DNA of 64,000 nucleotides, taken from assembly GCF_004000785.1 (NCBI RefSeq), contig NZ_BILX01000004.1:159497-223496 (forward strand), written 5' to 3'. A program made the position numbers and the translations under genes. The first letter of the stretch is position 1; each line of letters opens with the position of its first letter. The notes beneath the pieces were generated by a model. That model saw only the letters and a program-made list of their open reading frames with translations, did not search any database and had not been told where the DNA came from. This document shows, piece by piece, positions 7,856-16,494 of the stretch. This DNA comes from Paenibacillus ehimensis NBRC 15659 (GTDB lineage: Bacteria > Bacillota > Bacilli > Paenibacillales > NBRC-103111).

Positions 7856-9430
7856 ATGAAACGTCAGCGAAATAATAGAAAGCATTTTACGGCCATGACC
7901 GGCCTGGCAATTATGATTCTGCTTGCCGCATGCAGCGGGAGCGGCAAGCCTGCGGCGGGCTCGGGCGGAGAAACCGCGCAGCCGGCCAAGGCGGCCGGGG
8001 CCGGGGAAAAAGTAAACGGAGGCAGCGTCGTCGTCATCGTTCCTCAAGACCCGGACTACCTGGACCCGCATCTGGCGGTAGCCGCCGGCACGTCGGAAAT
8101 GATGTTCAACGTCTACGAAGGCCTGCTGAAGCCGAATGAAAAAGGCGAGCTTTACCCGGCCATCGCCAAGTCCTACGAGATTGCGCCGGACGGGCTGACG
8201 TACACGTTCAAGCTGCGGGAGGGCGTCAAGTTTCACAACGGAAACGCGGTGACGGCGGAGGATGTCAAGTATTCCTACGAACGGCTGGCCGGCCAAGAGA
8301 CGGGCAAGCCGCTCTCGCCCGCGTTCGCCAGCGTGCAGTCGATCGAAGCGCCGGATGCGGCGACGGTCGTGATCAAGCTTAAGGAAAACAATGCGTCGTT
8401 CCTGACCTCGCTGACGGCGTCGGTCATTCCGAAGGGCTATCAGGACAGCAACAAAAAGCCCGTCGGCACCGGCCCGTTCCAATTCGTCGAATATTTGCCG
8501 GGGCAGCGTCTCGTTATTGAGAAAAACAAGAACTATTACGTCCAAGACGTGCCATCCTTGGATAAGATCGAATTCCGCATCATTCCGGATCAGGAGGCGG
8601 CGCTCGCGGCTTTGAAGTCGGGCGAAGCGGACATCTTCCCCCGCATCGGAACGGAAAAGCTGGACGGGCTCGGCCCCGAATTTCAAACCGTCAGCGCGCC
8701 GCAAAACCTCGTGCAGCTGATGACCTACAATATTGCCAGGAAACCGTTCGACGATATCCGGGTACGGCAGGCGATCAACTATGCGGTCGACCGGGATGAG
8801 ATCATCAAGGGTGTCGCGCTCGGCAAAGGCACGAAGCTCGGCTCGAACATGAGTCCGATCATGAGCCGCTATTATTTGGACGGCCTGCAGGATACGTACA
8901 AGTACAGCACGGAAAAAGCGAAAAGCCTGCTCGCCGAGGCCGGCTACAAGGACGGCTTCTCCGCGACGCTGTCCGTGCCGTCCAACTACCAGTTCCATGT
9001 CGATACGGCGCAGGTGATTGCGCAGCAGCTCGGCAAAGTCGGCATCAAGCTGAAGATCGAGCCGGTCGAATGGGCGGTATGGCTGGACCGCGTGTACAAG
9101 GGACGGGACTACGATCTGACGATTATCGGGCTGGACGGAAAGCTCGATCCGAACGACATTTTGAATAAGTACGCATCGGATTCCAAAAACAATTTCTTCA
9201 ATTACAAAAGCCCGGAATTCGACCAAGCGCTAAAGCAGGGCTTGACCGAGCTCGATCCGAACAAAAGGGCGGAAGCGTACAAGCAGGCGCAGACGATTCT
9301 GGCCAAAGAGGCTGCCGCCGTCTACATCATGGACCCGAACCTCAACGTCGCGCTCAAGAAGACGCTGTCCGGCTACAAGCAATACCCGTTGTACGTGCAG
9401 GACATGTCGTCGGTTTATTGGACCCGGTAG
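7856..9430 (+). CDS. Peptide ABC transporter substrate-binding lipoprotein
   Basis: A 524-residue family 5 extracellular binding protein (OppA/DppA type). Residues 1-25 form a lipoprotein signal ending in the lipobox LLAAC, so the mature protein is anchored to the membrane by Cys24. The signature around residue 75, PDYLDPHLAVAAGTSEMMFNV, and the later TYTFKLREGVKFHNG are typical. It delivers peptides to the permease pair encoded downstream. A G-rich ribosome binding site lies close before the ATG. Confidence 0.92.
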   Translation: MKRQRNNRKHFTAMTGLAIMILLAACSGSGKPAAGSGGETAQPAKAAGAGEKVNGGSVVVIVPQDPDYLDPHLAVAAGTSEMMFNVYEGLLKPNEKGELYPAIAKSYEIAPDGLTYTFKLREGVKFHNGNAVTAEDVKYSYERLAGQETGKPLSPAFASVQSIEAPDAATVVIKLKENNASFLTSLTASVIPKGYQDSNKKPVGTGPFQFVEYLPGQRLVIEKNKNYYVQDVPSLDKIEFRIIPDQEAALAALKSGEADIFPRIGTEKLDGLGPEFQTVSAPQNLVQLMTYNIARKPFDDIRVRQAINYAVDRDEIIKGVALGKGTKLGSNMSPIMSRYYLDGLQDTYKYSTEKAKSLLAEAGYKDGFSATLSVPSNYQFHVDTAQVIAQQLGKVGIKLKIEPVEWAVWLDRVYKGRDYDLTIIGLDGKLDPNDILNKYASDSKNNFFNYKSPEFDQALKQGLTELDPNKRAEAYKQAQTILAKEAAAVYIMDPNLNVALKKTLSGYKQYPLYVQDMSSVYWTR

Positions 9431-9445
9431 CAGGAGAGAGCGCCG

Positions 9446-10393
9446 ATGGACTACAGATACGTGACGCGGCGGGTCATGACGCTGCTTTTGACCGTCGTAT
9501 TCGTCATTTTGCTGACGTTCTCCGCTTTTCGGCTCGTTCCCGGCAATCCGGCGCTGGCGATCCTGGGGACGGAAGCGACCCCGGAGCAGGTGGAGGCGCT
9601 GCAGGCCAAGCTGGGCGCGGACCTGCCGCTGTCCGAGCAGCTTGCGCGATGGCTGAAAGGCGTCGCGGTGCTCGACTTCGGAGAGTCGCTGCGTTTTGCC
9701 ACGCCGGTGCTGGACTTGATCGGCGGGCGCATTCCCGTCACTTTGTCGCTGGCGCTGATGTCGCTTGCGATGACGGTCGTCGTCTCGATCCCGCTGGGGA
9801 TCGCGGCGGCGCGGGCGCGGGGGAAAGCGGCGGACCTGATCGTCTCGATCGGGACGCAGCTCGGGCTGGCCGTACCGTCGTTCTGGTCGGGCATTGTTCT
9901 CATTCTGCTGTTCGGTCTGACGTTAAAATGGATATCGGTCAGCCGCTTCGTCCCTTGGTCGGAAAATCCGTGGCTTGCGTTCAAGTCGCTCCTGCTGCCC
10001 GCCGTGGCCGTTGCGATTCCGCAAATCGCCATCGTGGTGCGGTATTTGCGGACGACGATGCTGGAGCAGCTCGGCCTCGATTACGTGCGGACCGCTTACA
10101 GCAAGGGGCTGACGGAGTTTACGATCCATTACAAGCACGTGCTGAAAAATGCGCTGATCCCGGTGATTACCGTCGTCGGCATGAATTTTGGCGAAATTCT
10201 CGCGGGCAGCCTGGTGATCGAGCAGGTATTCACGCTCCCCGGGGCGGGCCGGCTTTTGGTTACGGCGATCGCCAACCGCGATTATCCGCTTATCCAAGGC
10301 ATGGTCGTAATGATTGCGTTTGCCGTCATTTCGATCAATTTTCTCGTCGATCTGTCCTACCGCTGGTTGGACCCCAAAATTCGCTTAAAGTAG
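9446..10393 (+). CDS. Peptide ABC transporter permease, DppB/OppB type
   Basis: A 315-residue inner-membrane permease with about six helices. The N-terminal YVTRRVMTLLLTVVFVILLTF and the VPGNPA loop are diagnostic of the OppB/DppB family. The EAA loop that contacts the ATPases is near YVRTAYSKGL. It starts 15 bases after the binding-protein gene with AGGAGAG before the ATG, and forms the channel together with the next gene. Confidence 0.92.
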   Translation: MDYRYVTRRVMTLLLTVVFVILLTFSAFRLVPGNPALAILGTEATPEQVEALQAKLGADLPLSEQLARWLKGVAVLDFGESLRFATPVLDLIGGRIPVTLSLALMSLAMTVVVSIPLGIAAARARGKAADLIVSIGTQLGLAVPSFWSGIVLILLFGLTLKWISVSRFVPWSENPWLAFKSLLLPAVAVAIPQIAIVVRYLRTTMLEQLGLDYVRTAYSKGLTEFTIHYKHVLKNALIPVITVVGMNFGEILAGSLVIEQVFTLPGAGRLLVTAIANRDYPLIQGMVVMIAFAVISINFLVDLSYRWLDPKIRLK

Positions 10394-10401
10394 AGGCCGC
10401 C

Positions 10402-11211
10402 ATGAACAAAAGTAACCGCATCACGTTATGGCTCGGCGTGACGCTCGTCGCTTCCTTGCTGCTGCTTATGCTCGTCAGCCTGGCGTACGTCCCTTACGGC
10501 GTCAACGAGATGGATATCGCCGGGCGGCTGCAGGCGCCGGGGCCCGAGCACCTGCTGGGCACGGATCAATTCGGCCGGGACATTCTTAGCCGGGTAATGG
10601 AAGGGACGCAGACCGCCTTCGCCGTCGGCGCCGTATCCGTCTCCATCGGTCTGGCCGGCGGGTTCCTGATCGGCTCGCTCGCCGGCTATTTGGGCCAATG
10701 GGCCGACGAGCTGCTTATGCGCCTCGTCGACGCCTTGATGGCGTTTCCGGGCATTTTGCTGGCGCTGATTTTCGTTTCGATCTTCAAGCCGAGCTTGTTC
10801 CAAACGATGATCGCCATCGGCCTCTTGTCCGTGCCGTCGTTCGCCCGCGTGATCCGCAGCGGCTTCCTTCAGCTTAAGGAAGCCGAATTCGTCAAGGCGG
10901 CGCGGGGGATGGGGGCCGGGCACGCGTCCGTGATCATCCGCCACATCGTGCCGAATATGCTGTCGTCCGTCATCGTGACGGCCTCGCTCAGCTTCTCCAC
11001 GGCGATTCTGGTGGAGGCGGCGCTGAGCTACCTCGGACTCGGCGTACAACCGCCGGACCCGAGCTGGGGAGGCATGCTGAACGAATCCCAGAGCTACATC
11101 GGCAAGGCCCCGTGGTTTACGCTCGCCCCGGGCATTTTGATTACCGTCACCGTGCTCGGCTTCAATCTGCTCGGGGACGGCATCCGGGATTTGCGGGACC
11201 GCCGGGCCTAG
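10402..11211 (+). CDS. Peptide ABC transporter permease, DppC/OppC type
   Basis: A 269-residue permease of the OppC/DppC family. HLLGTDQFGRDILSRV near residue 52 is the family signature, and the EAA loop is EAEFVKAARGMGAG. I start it at the ATG at 10402; the same frame is open far upstream, but that part is antiparallel noise over the previous gene. It begins nine bases after the DppB-type gene and is the partner permease. The ribosome binding site (GAGG) is modest, consistent with coupled translation. Confidence 0.92.
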   Translation: MNKSNRITLWLGVTLVASLLLLMLVSLAYVPYGVNEMDIAGRLQAPGPEHLLGTDQFGRDILSRVMEGTQTAFAVGAVSVSIGLAGGFLIGSLAGYLGQWADELLMRLVDALMAFPGILLALIFVSIFKPSLFQTMIAIGLLSVPSFARVIRSGFLQLKEAEFVKAARGMGAGHASVIIRHIVPNMLSSVIVTASLSFSTAILVEAALSYLGLGVQPPDPSWGGMLNESQSYIGKAPWFTLAPGILITVTVLGFNLLGDGIRDLRDRRA

Positions 11212-11229
11212 AAAGGAAGGAGATGGCGC

Positions 11230-12252
11230 ATGACGAACTCACCGTTAGAGAAGAAGCCCTTGCTTGCCATTCGGGATCTGCATGTAGAATTGACTCCCTC
11301 CGGCAGGAAGGAGGCGGCGCTGCCGGTGCTCACCGGCATTTCGCTTGCCATTTATCCGGGTGAAGTAATAGGAATTGTTGGAGAATCAGGCTGCGGGAAA
11401 AGCGCGCTGTCCTTGTCCGTTGTCGGGCTGCTGCCCCGCGCGATGCGGATCGGGCAAGGGGAAATCTGGTATCAATCCGCCCCGGTCCACCGGCTTGGCC
11501 AAGAAGAGACGCGCCGTCTTCGAGGCAGAGAAATCGCGATGGTGTTCCAAGACCCGATGACGTCGCTCAATCCCGCCTTGACCGTCGGCGAGCAGCTGAC
11601 GGAAATGCTGCGGCTGCATCTGGGGCTGACGCGGCGGGAAGCCAACGCCCGGGCGGCGGAGCTGCTGCGGAACGTCGGGCTGCCGCGCCCCCAAGCGCTG
11701 CTGTCCGAATACCCGCACCGGCTCTCCGGCGGAATGCGCCAGCGGGTCATGATTGCGATGGCGCTCTCGTGCCGTCCGCAGCTGCTGATCGCCGACGAGC
11801 CGACGACGGCGCTCGATGTGACCATTCAAGCGCAAATTTTGGAGCTGCTGAAGCGGATCAGCACCGAGGAACGGACGGCGATTATGCTCGTTTCCCACGA
11901 TCTCGGCGTCATTGCCGACATGTGCGACCGGATTGCCGTCATGTACGCGGGACAAATCGTGGAGGAAGGCACGGTGGAGGACATTTTCGATGCGCCCCGC
12001 CATCCGTACACGATCGGGCTGCTGAATTCGATCCCTTCGCCGGCGAAGAAAAAAGAGCGGCTCTATTCGATTCCGGGAACCGTTCCCGCGCTCCATGAAC
12101 GGGGCGGCGGCTGCCGGTTTTATTCCCGCTGTCCGCAAGCCGCGGACCGCTGTCTGGCCGAGCCGCCGCGGCTGATGGAGCTGAACGGCCGGCATGCCGT
12201 CCGCTGCCTGCTCGCCGTGCCGGAAGGAGGGGCTTCCCATGCCGCCGGTTGA
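11230..12252 (+). CDS. Peptide ABC transporter ATP-binding protein, DppD/OppD type
   Basis: A 340-residue ATPase. Walker A is GESGCGKSAL (residues 51-60), the signature is LSGGMRQRV and Walker B is LLIADEPTTALD. The C-terminal oligopeptide/dipeptide domain has the conserved cysteines of CRFYSRCPQA, typical of the family. AAGGAAGGAGA precedes the ATG. Its last 14 bases overlap the start of the second ATPase gene. Confidence 0.93.
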   Translation: MTNSPLEKKPLLAIRDLHVELTPSGRKEAALPVLTGISLAIYPGEVIGIVGESGCGKSALSLSVVGLLPRAMRIGQGEIWYQSAPVHRLGQEETRRLRGREIAMVFQDPMTSLNPALTVGEQLTEMLRLHLGLTRREANARAAELLRNVGLPRPQALLSEYPHRLSGGMRQRVMIAMALSCRPQLLIADEPTTALDVTIQAQILELLKRISTEERTAIMLVSHDLGVIADMCDRIAVMYAGQIVEEGTVEDIFDAPRHPYTIGLLNSIPSPAKKKERLYSIPGTVPALHERGGGCRFYSRCPQAADRCLAEPPRLMELNGRHAVRCLLAVPEGGASHAAG

Positions 12253-13204
12253 GCCTTTGGTCGAAATCGAGCAGCTCGTGAAGCACTATGTCCGGGTCGG
12301 CTTATGGGGACGCAGGCAAGTGCTGCGCGCCGTCGACGGCGTATCGCTGTCGATCCGCCGAGGCGAGACGCTAGGGCTTGTCGGCGAGAGCGGCTGCGGA
12401 AAGTCGACGACCGGGCAGCTGGCGGCCCGGCTGCTCGCGCCGACCGGGGGCGCGATGCGCTTCAAGGGGACCGACATCCGGGCGCTTCGAGGCGGCGCGG
12501 CGAAGGAGCTGCGCAAGCAGATTCAGTACGTGTTCCAAGACCCGTACACGTCGCTGAACCCGAGGCATCCGGTCTCCGCGCTGCTTGAGGAGCCGCTTCG
12601 GATTCATGGCATCGGCGGCCGTCGGGAGCGAAGGGAGCAGGTTCGCGGGATGCTGCGGACGATCGGGCTCGGCGAGCCGTACGAGCGCGCTTATCCGCAC
12701 GAGCTGAGCGGCGGCCAGCGCCAGCGGGTGGGCATTGCCCGGGCGTTGATGCTGAATCCTGAATTTTTGATTCTGGATGAGCCGGTCTCCGCGCTGGACG
12801 TCTCCGTGCAGTCGCAAATTTTGAATTTGCTGAAGGACTTGCAGCAGCGGCTTGCGCTGACCTATTTATTCATTTCCCACGACCTTCACGTCGTGCATTA
12901 TATGAGCGACCGGGTGGCGGTCATGTACTTGGGCAAAATCGTCGAACTGTCGGACGTTGAGCGGATTTACGAGAATCCGCTTCATCCTTACACGCAGGCT
13001 TTGCTGTCGGCGATTCCGCCGGAGCATCGGGGGCGCAATCGGGAGCGGATCGTGCTGGAGGGCGAGCTTCCGAGTCCGCTGGCGGTGCCGCGGGGGTGCG
13101 CGTTTCATACGCGCTGCCCGCATGCGGAAGAACGATGCCGGACGGTTACGCCTTCGCTGCGTACGGCCGAGCCGGGGCATGAGGTCAGCTGTCACCTGGT
13201 TTAG
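12239..13204 (+). CDS. Peptide ABC transporter ATP-binding protein, DppF/OppF type
   Basis: A 321-residue ATPase with Walker A GESGCGKST (residues 49-57), signature LSGGQRQRV and Walker B ILDEPVSALDVS. The C-terminal part again carries the oligopeptide-transporter cysteines (CAFHTRCPHAEERC). The ATG at 12239 is preceded by GGAGGGG and lies inside the end of the previous gene, so the two ATPases are likely made in equal amounts. It is the last gene of the operon; no strong terminator is visible behind it. Confidence 0.93.
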   Translation: MPPVEPLVEIEQLVKHYVRVGLWGRRQVLRAVDGVSLSIRRGETLGLVGESGCGKSTTGQLAARLLAPTGGAMRFKGTDIRALRGGAAKELRKQIQYVFQDPYTSLNPRHPVSALLEEPLRIHGIGGRRERREQVRGMLRTIGLGEPYERAYPHELSGGQRQRVGIARALMLNPEFLILDEPVSALDVSVQSQILNLLKDLQQRLALTYLFISHDLHVVHYMSDRVAVMYLGKIVELSDVERIYENPLHPYTQALLSAIPPEHRGRNRERIVLEGELPSPLAVPRGCAFHTRCPHAEERCRTVTPSLRTAEPGHEVSCHLV

Positions 13205-13321
13205 CGGCAACAGGAGACGGAGTTCGTTTGCGGCTGCCTGGGAGACCGGGAGGAGCGGCGGCATCCGGACGACGTCGAGCACGCTTTTAGACGATCGAGA
13301 TCGGCTGAGTTGCAAAAAAAC

Positions 13322-13350
13322 TTGAGTCTGCGCCCGTTTCCCAGTATATT
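13322..13350 (+). promoter_or_regulatory. Sigma-A promoter before the helical-repeat gene
   Basis: TTGAGT at 13322-13327, a 17-base spacer and TATATT at 13345-13350. The next start codon is 30 bases downstream, so the leader is short. Confidence 0.65.
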
Positions 13351-13380
13351 GGGGATATCCATATTTCACGGGGGTAGAAC

Positions 13381-14556
13381 ATGAGTCGAAACGACGAACT
13401 GACCGGGTATGGCCGCCATCATCTCCAGATGGAATCGTACGGAGCGGCCGCCTTTTGTTTTTATCGGGCTATAAAAGAAAACGAATTCAACGGAAACGCG
13501 TGGAACGGCCTCATTCTTTCGCTAAGTTTGATGCGCCGGGAGGAAGAGATCCGCACGACGCTCGCCCGCTTCGCCTTGCAGCCGGGGCTGGATTTCGACC
13601 GCGACCTGCTGACCTTCGTCTTCATGATGTGGCAGCAAAATCCGCGCGCTTTGGCCGAATGGCTGCGCCGGGTCGTGGAATTCAACGGCATCCCGGAAAA
13701 GGACAAGCTGGCGTTCACGGAAATTGCGGAGGACGCGGAGCGGGCGTACGAGGATCTGGTCGCGAAGTACGGCGCGGAATCGCTGCACAGCCGCGGCATG
13801 CTGACGCTGGAAGAGTACGCGGCGCGTCCGATTCAATTGGACTGGCTGCTGGAAGCGCCGGTCGATACGATCTACGAGCAGCTGCAGTGGTGGCTCGAGG
13901 ACAAGGACTCGGCGCTCTCGGCGGTGCGCCTGCTCTGCATGCTGCCCGACACGCGAAGCGAAAAGCTGCTGCGCCGCGTCTGCCGCAACGTCGCCATCGA
14001 GCCGAAGGTGCGGACGCACGCGCTGCTGGCGCTCCGCTGGCTTGGCGTCCGCGGCAATGCGCGGCTGTACAAGTTCAACGAGTCGTTCGTCATCGACTTG
14101 GACAATCCGAAGCCGGAGCTGACGATTTCCGTTCCGGCCGTTTACAAGCCTGCGCTGGACCGCGTGAAGCTGTGGGCGGCCAAGGAGAAGGGGCTCGTAA
14201 CGCCGGAAGTGTACGAGCGGTACGCTTCGACGGACGAGGTAGAGCTGCCGCCCGAGATCGTCGAGAAGCTGGACGAGGCGGAGGTTCCGCCGCTGCTGCA
14301 GGAAGTGTCGCATGCGCTTATTCGCGCCGCCCATGATGAGTACTACCCGCTAGTGCCGACGATTAGCGGCACGCGCCAATGGAGCGCCGCGCTGCTCATG
14401 CTGATGAAGGATTATGCCGTCGGCATCGGGGAAGAGTGGCCGTACGGCGAGCCGGAGCAGGACGAAACGGCGAAGCAGCACCGCAATTGGCTGCTGAGCG
14501 CGAGCCCGGATTTTTATCCGAGCATCGAGGAAGTACGCAAATTGAAAGAAAGCTGA
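13381..14556 (+). CDS. Conserved hypothetical helical-repeat (TPR-like) protein
   Basis: A 391-residue soluble protein without signal or membrane segments. Residues 1-70 look like TPR-type helix pairs (GYGRHHLQMESYGAAAFCFYRAI, NAWNGLILSLSLM). Residues 165-230 look like HEAT-type helices. No catalytic motif is visible. The start is the ATG at 13381, just behind its own promoter, with GGGGG upstream. It stands alone between the peptide operon and the spore-surface cluster. I do not recognise a function; a scaffold or regulatory role is only a guess from the fold type. Confidence 0.8.
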   Translation: MSRNDELTGYGRHHLQMESYGAAAFCFYRAIKENEFNGNAWNGLILSLSLMRREEEIRTTLARFALQPGLDFDRDLLTFVFMMWQQNPRALAEWLRRVVEFNGIPEKDKLAFTEIAEDAERAYEDLVAKYGAESLHSRGMLTLEEYAARPIQLDWLLEAPVDTIYEQLQWWLEDKDSALSAVRLLCMLPDTRSEKLLRRVCRNVAIEPKVRTHALLALRWLGVRGNARLYKFNESFVIDLDNPKPELTISVPAVYKPALDRVKLWAAKEKGLVTPEVYERYASTDEVELPPEIVEKLDEAEVPPLLQEVSHALIRAAHDEYYPLVPTISGTRQWSAALLMLMKDYAVGIGEEWPYGEPEQDETAKQHRNWLLSASPDFYPSIEEVRKLKES

Positions 14557-14599
14557 TCCGTGCGGCGGTGTCCGCGTACGGTCGAATCAAGCGCGAAAA

Positions 14600-14643
14600 A
14601 TGCCGGTTGTCTCCGTTCATTCCAGGAGAAGGCCGGCATTTTT
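14600..14643 (+). terminator. Intrinsic terminator
   Basis: ATGCCGG at 14600-14606 pairs with CCGGCAT at 14633-14639, an inner TCTCC/GGAGA stem extends it, and T residues follow. It ends the helical-repeat gene. Confidence 0.85.
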
Positions 14644-14696
14644 GCATGGTTCAAATTGGGTTGCGTTTTTTTTGCGGTAAAGGGCGTCCGCCCATG

Positions 14697-14723
14697 ACCC
14701 CGGTATTTGTGCTACATAGCATA
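14697..14723 (+). promoter_or_regulatory. Candidate sigma-K promoter of the first CgeB-like gene
   Basis: CATAGCATA at 14715-14723 fits the sigma-K -10 consensus CATANNNTA, and AC at 14697-14698 lies 16 bases upstream, the expected -35 spacing. It is 37 bases before the TTG start. Late mother-cell expression would suit a spore-surface protein. The motif is short and could occur by chance. Confidence 0.4.
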
Positions 14724-14760
14724 GATAGGAAACTGTTCTTTTCTTGAAGGGGGTCATCGT

Positions 14761-15735
14761 TTGCGGATTTTGTTTTTGGAAAATCATCCGATGTGGGTTC
14801 ACGGATTGCCTAACGGGTTCCGGCAGCTTGGTCATCAGGTCAAAACCTATTTCCCGGACGCGAACACGAAACGGACAATCGCCCGTTTTCGCCCCCATCT
14901 TATTATAGTGATGGGGTGGACGCCGGCCAATGATACGGCAGAAAAGCAGCTGAGGATTTCCAAGGCTGTCCGAAAGTCCGGAATTCCTCTTGTTTATTGG
15001 GCGACGGAAGACCCCGGGTACCACCGGAAGTTTTCCAGACCTTTGGTCCGACGGATAAAACCCGATTTTGTCTTTACCATTCACCGGGCTACGCTGAAAA
15101 AATACCGGAAGCTGCGGATTCCGGCAGCCCATCTGGATTTTGGATACGATCCCGGCATCCATAAGAGAGTTCCTGTCGTCAAGAAGTACCGGAGTACCGC
15201 AGTTCTCGTGGCCAACGGTTATATACAGCTTTACCGGCAAAATCCGCGCCATTTCCGGTTCAAATCTCTCCGTATGCTGGTCAACCCGTTTTTGGCGGAA
15301 GGCTTGGGCGTTGCAATGTACGGACGCTATTGGAACAAGATGCGAGGCTTTTTCCGCACGCGCCTTCCCAAAAAATCAATTCGAGGTTATCTGCCTTATC
15401 CCGAAGCGAACAAGGTATACAGCTCCGCCAAATTCGTCATTTGTCCGCAAAATGCGGGAGATCGCCTTACCCAGCGCACTTACGAAATTCTTGCTTCGGG
15501 AGGGCTTATCGTTACAAACGACACGCCCGAAATACGCCGATGGTTTCGCCCCGGTCGCGATCTTCTCGTTACTTCTTCCGAGAAGATGACGCGAAGCCTG
15601 ATCCGGAAATACGCCCGGCTGCCCGAAGCCTGCGAGCGCATACGCCGCAACGCGGCGCGCGCTGCCGCTCCCCACGCCTACAGACATCGTGCGCGGTATA
15701 TTTTGCGCGTGTTGAAGAAACGCGGGATCCTATAG
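14761..15735 (+). CDS. CgeB-like glycosyltransferase (first of three)
   Basis: A 324-residue, very basic protein of the CgeB family, which in Bacillus subtilis helps build the glycosylated spore crust. It opens with RILFLENHPMWVHGLPNG, has LVYWATEDPGY near residue 80 and the C-terminal glycosyltransferase stretch TQRTYEILASGGLIVTNDTP near residue 240. The start is a TTG at 14761 with AAGGGGG six bases upstream. The last 167 bases overlap the end of the antisense PdaB-like gene. Donor and acceptor sugars are unknown. Confidence 0.85.
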   Translation: MRILFLENHPMWVHGLPNGFRQLGHQVKTYFPDANTKRTIARFRPHLIIVMGWTPANDTAEKQLRISKAVRKSGIPLVYWATEDPGYHRKFSRPLVRRIKPDFVFTIHRATLKKYRKLRIPAAHLDFGYDPGIHKRVPVVKKYRSTAVLVANGYIQLYRQNPRHFRFKSLRMLVNPFLAEGLGVAMYGRYWNKMRGFFRTRLPKKSIRGYLPYPEANKVYSSAKFVICPQNAGDRLTQRTYEILASGGLIVTNDTPEIRRWFRPGRDLLVTSSEKMTRSLIRKYARLPEACERIRRNAARAAAPHAYRHRARYILRVLKKRGIL

Positions 15736-16402
15736 CGCGGCCGGAGCGGGACGGGAATGCAGATTGGAAGCGGGACTGGATTCGGGACCGTCCCGCAAGA
15801 AGGTTCGAGACGGTGGCCAGTCGATAGCCTTTTTTCCGCAAGCCGTCAATAATTTGGGGCAGGGCCTGCGCCGTTTGGCTTGCGGAATCGCTCGCATGCA
15901 TCAGGACGATGTCGCCCGGCCTCACGGCGTTCAGCACCCGCCGCACGATGGCTGCCACACCCGGCTTCTTCCAATCCAGCGAATCCACGCTCCAGTGAAT
16001 CGTCAGGTATCCGAGACTTCGCAGCTTGCTGACGACGCGGGCATTCAAATCGCCGTTGGGCGGCCGGAACAGAACGGGCTTCACCCCGGTTGCCCTGCGG
16101 ATGACGTTCTCCGCCTTTTTCACTTGCCGATGAATCCACCGGTTCCCATGCTTGGTATAGTTGACATGCATGTCTCCATGGGAGCCGATCTCGTAGCCTC
16201 TGGAGCGGATGGTGCGGGCAAGGCGGGGGTGGCGGGCCACCCATGGAGCGGAAAGGAAAAAAGTAGCCTGCGTCACGTTCTTTTTCCGCAAAATACCGAG
16301 CACCGGACCCGGTACCTTGCTGCCCCAGCCGATATCGAACGTCAAGGCCACCCGTTTTTGCCTGGTCTCGATTTTATAAATCGCTTGGTTGCGGCTTGTC
16401 AC
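15569..16402 (-). CDS. PdaB-like polysaccharide deacetylase family protein
   Basis: A 277-residue NodB-homology protein closest to the sporulation protein PdaB. Motif 1 is ALTFDIGWG (PdaB-like, with Ile where other deacetylases have a second Asp), then EIGSHGDMH, FRPPNGD, SVDSLDW and GDIVLMHASDS. The family domain ends near YRLATVSNLLAG, about base 15787. The remaining 70 or so residues are Arg/Ser-rich, match nothing and run antisense into the first CgeB-like gene. The start is GTG at 16402 with AAGGAGGG upstream. No signal peptide is apparent. It probably acts in spore cortex or coat maturation, by family. Confidence 0.82.
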   Translation of the reverse strand: MTSRNQAIYKIETRQKRVALTFDIGWGSKVPGPVLGILRKKNVTQATFFLSAPWVARHPRLARTIRSRGYEIGSHGDMHVNYTKHGNRWIHRQVKKAENVIRRATGVKPVLFRPPNGDLNARVVSKLRSLGYLTIHWSVDSLDWKKPGVAAIVRRVLNAVRPGDIVLMHASDSASQTAQALPQIIDGLRKKGYRLATVSNLLAGRSRIQSRFQSAFPSRSGRAIGSRVSSTRAKYTAHDVCRRGERQRAPRCGVCARRLRAAGRISGSGFASSSRKK

Positions 16403-16494
16403 GGAATCCCTCCTTATACCAATACTATATTCGACGCGGGGGACAGCCTGACCGTGCGCCTGTCATGACGGATCTCAACGAAAGGAGCCCGAGT

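Noticed and set aside
7553..9226. 557-codon minus-strand frame across the HAD and binding-protein genes
   Set aside because: Antisense shadow in GC-rich sequence, with no ribosome binding site and no family motif.
9418..10401. Upstream part of the open frame that contains the DppC-type permease
   Set aside because: It is out of frame over the DppB-type gene. The permease starts at the ATG at 10402 with normal family N-terminus, so no fusion protein is supported.
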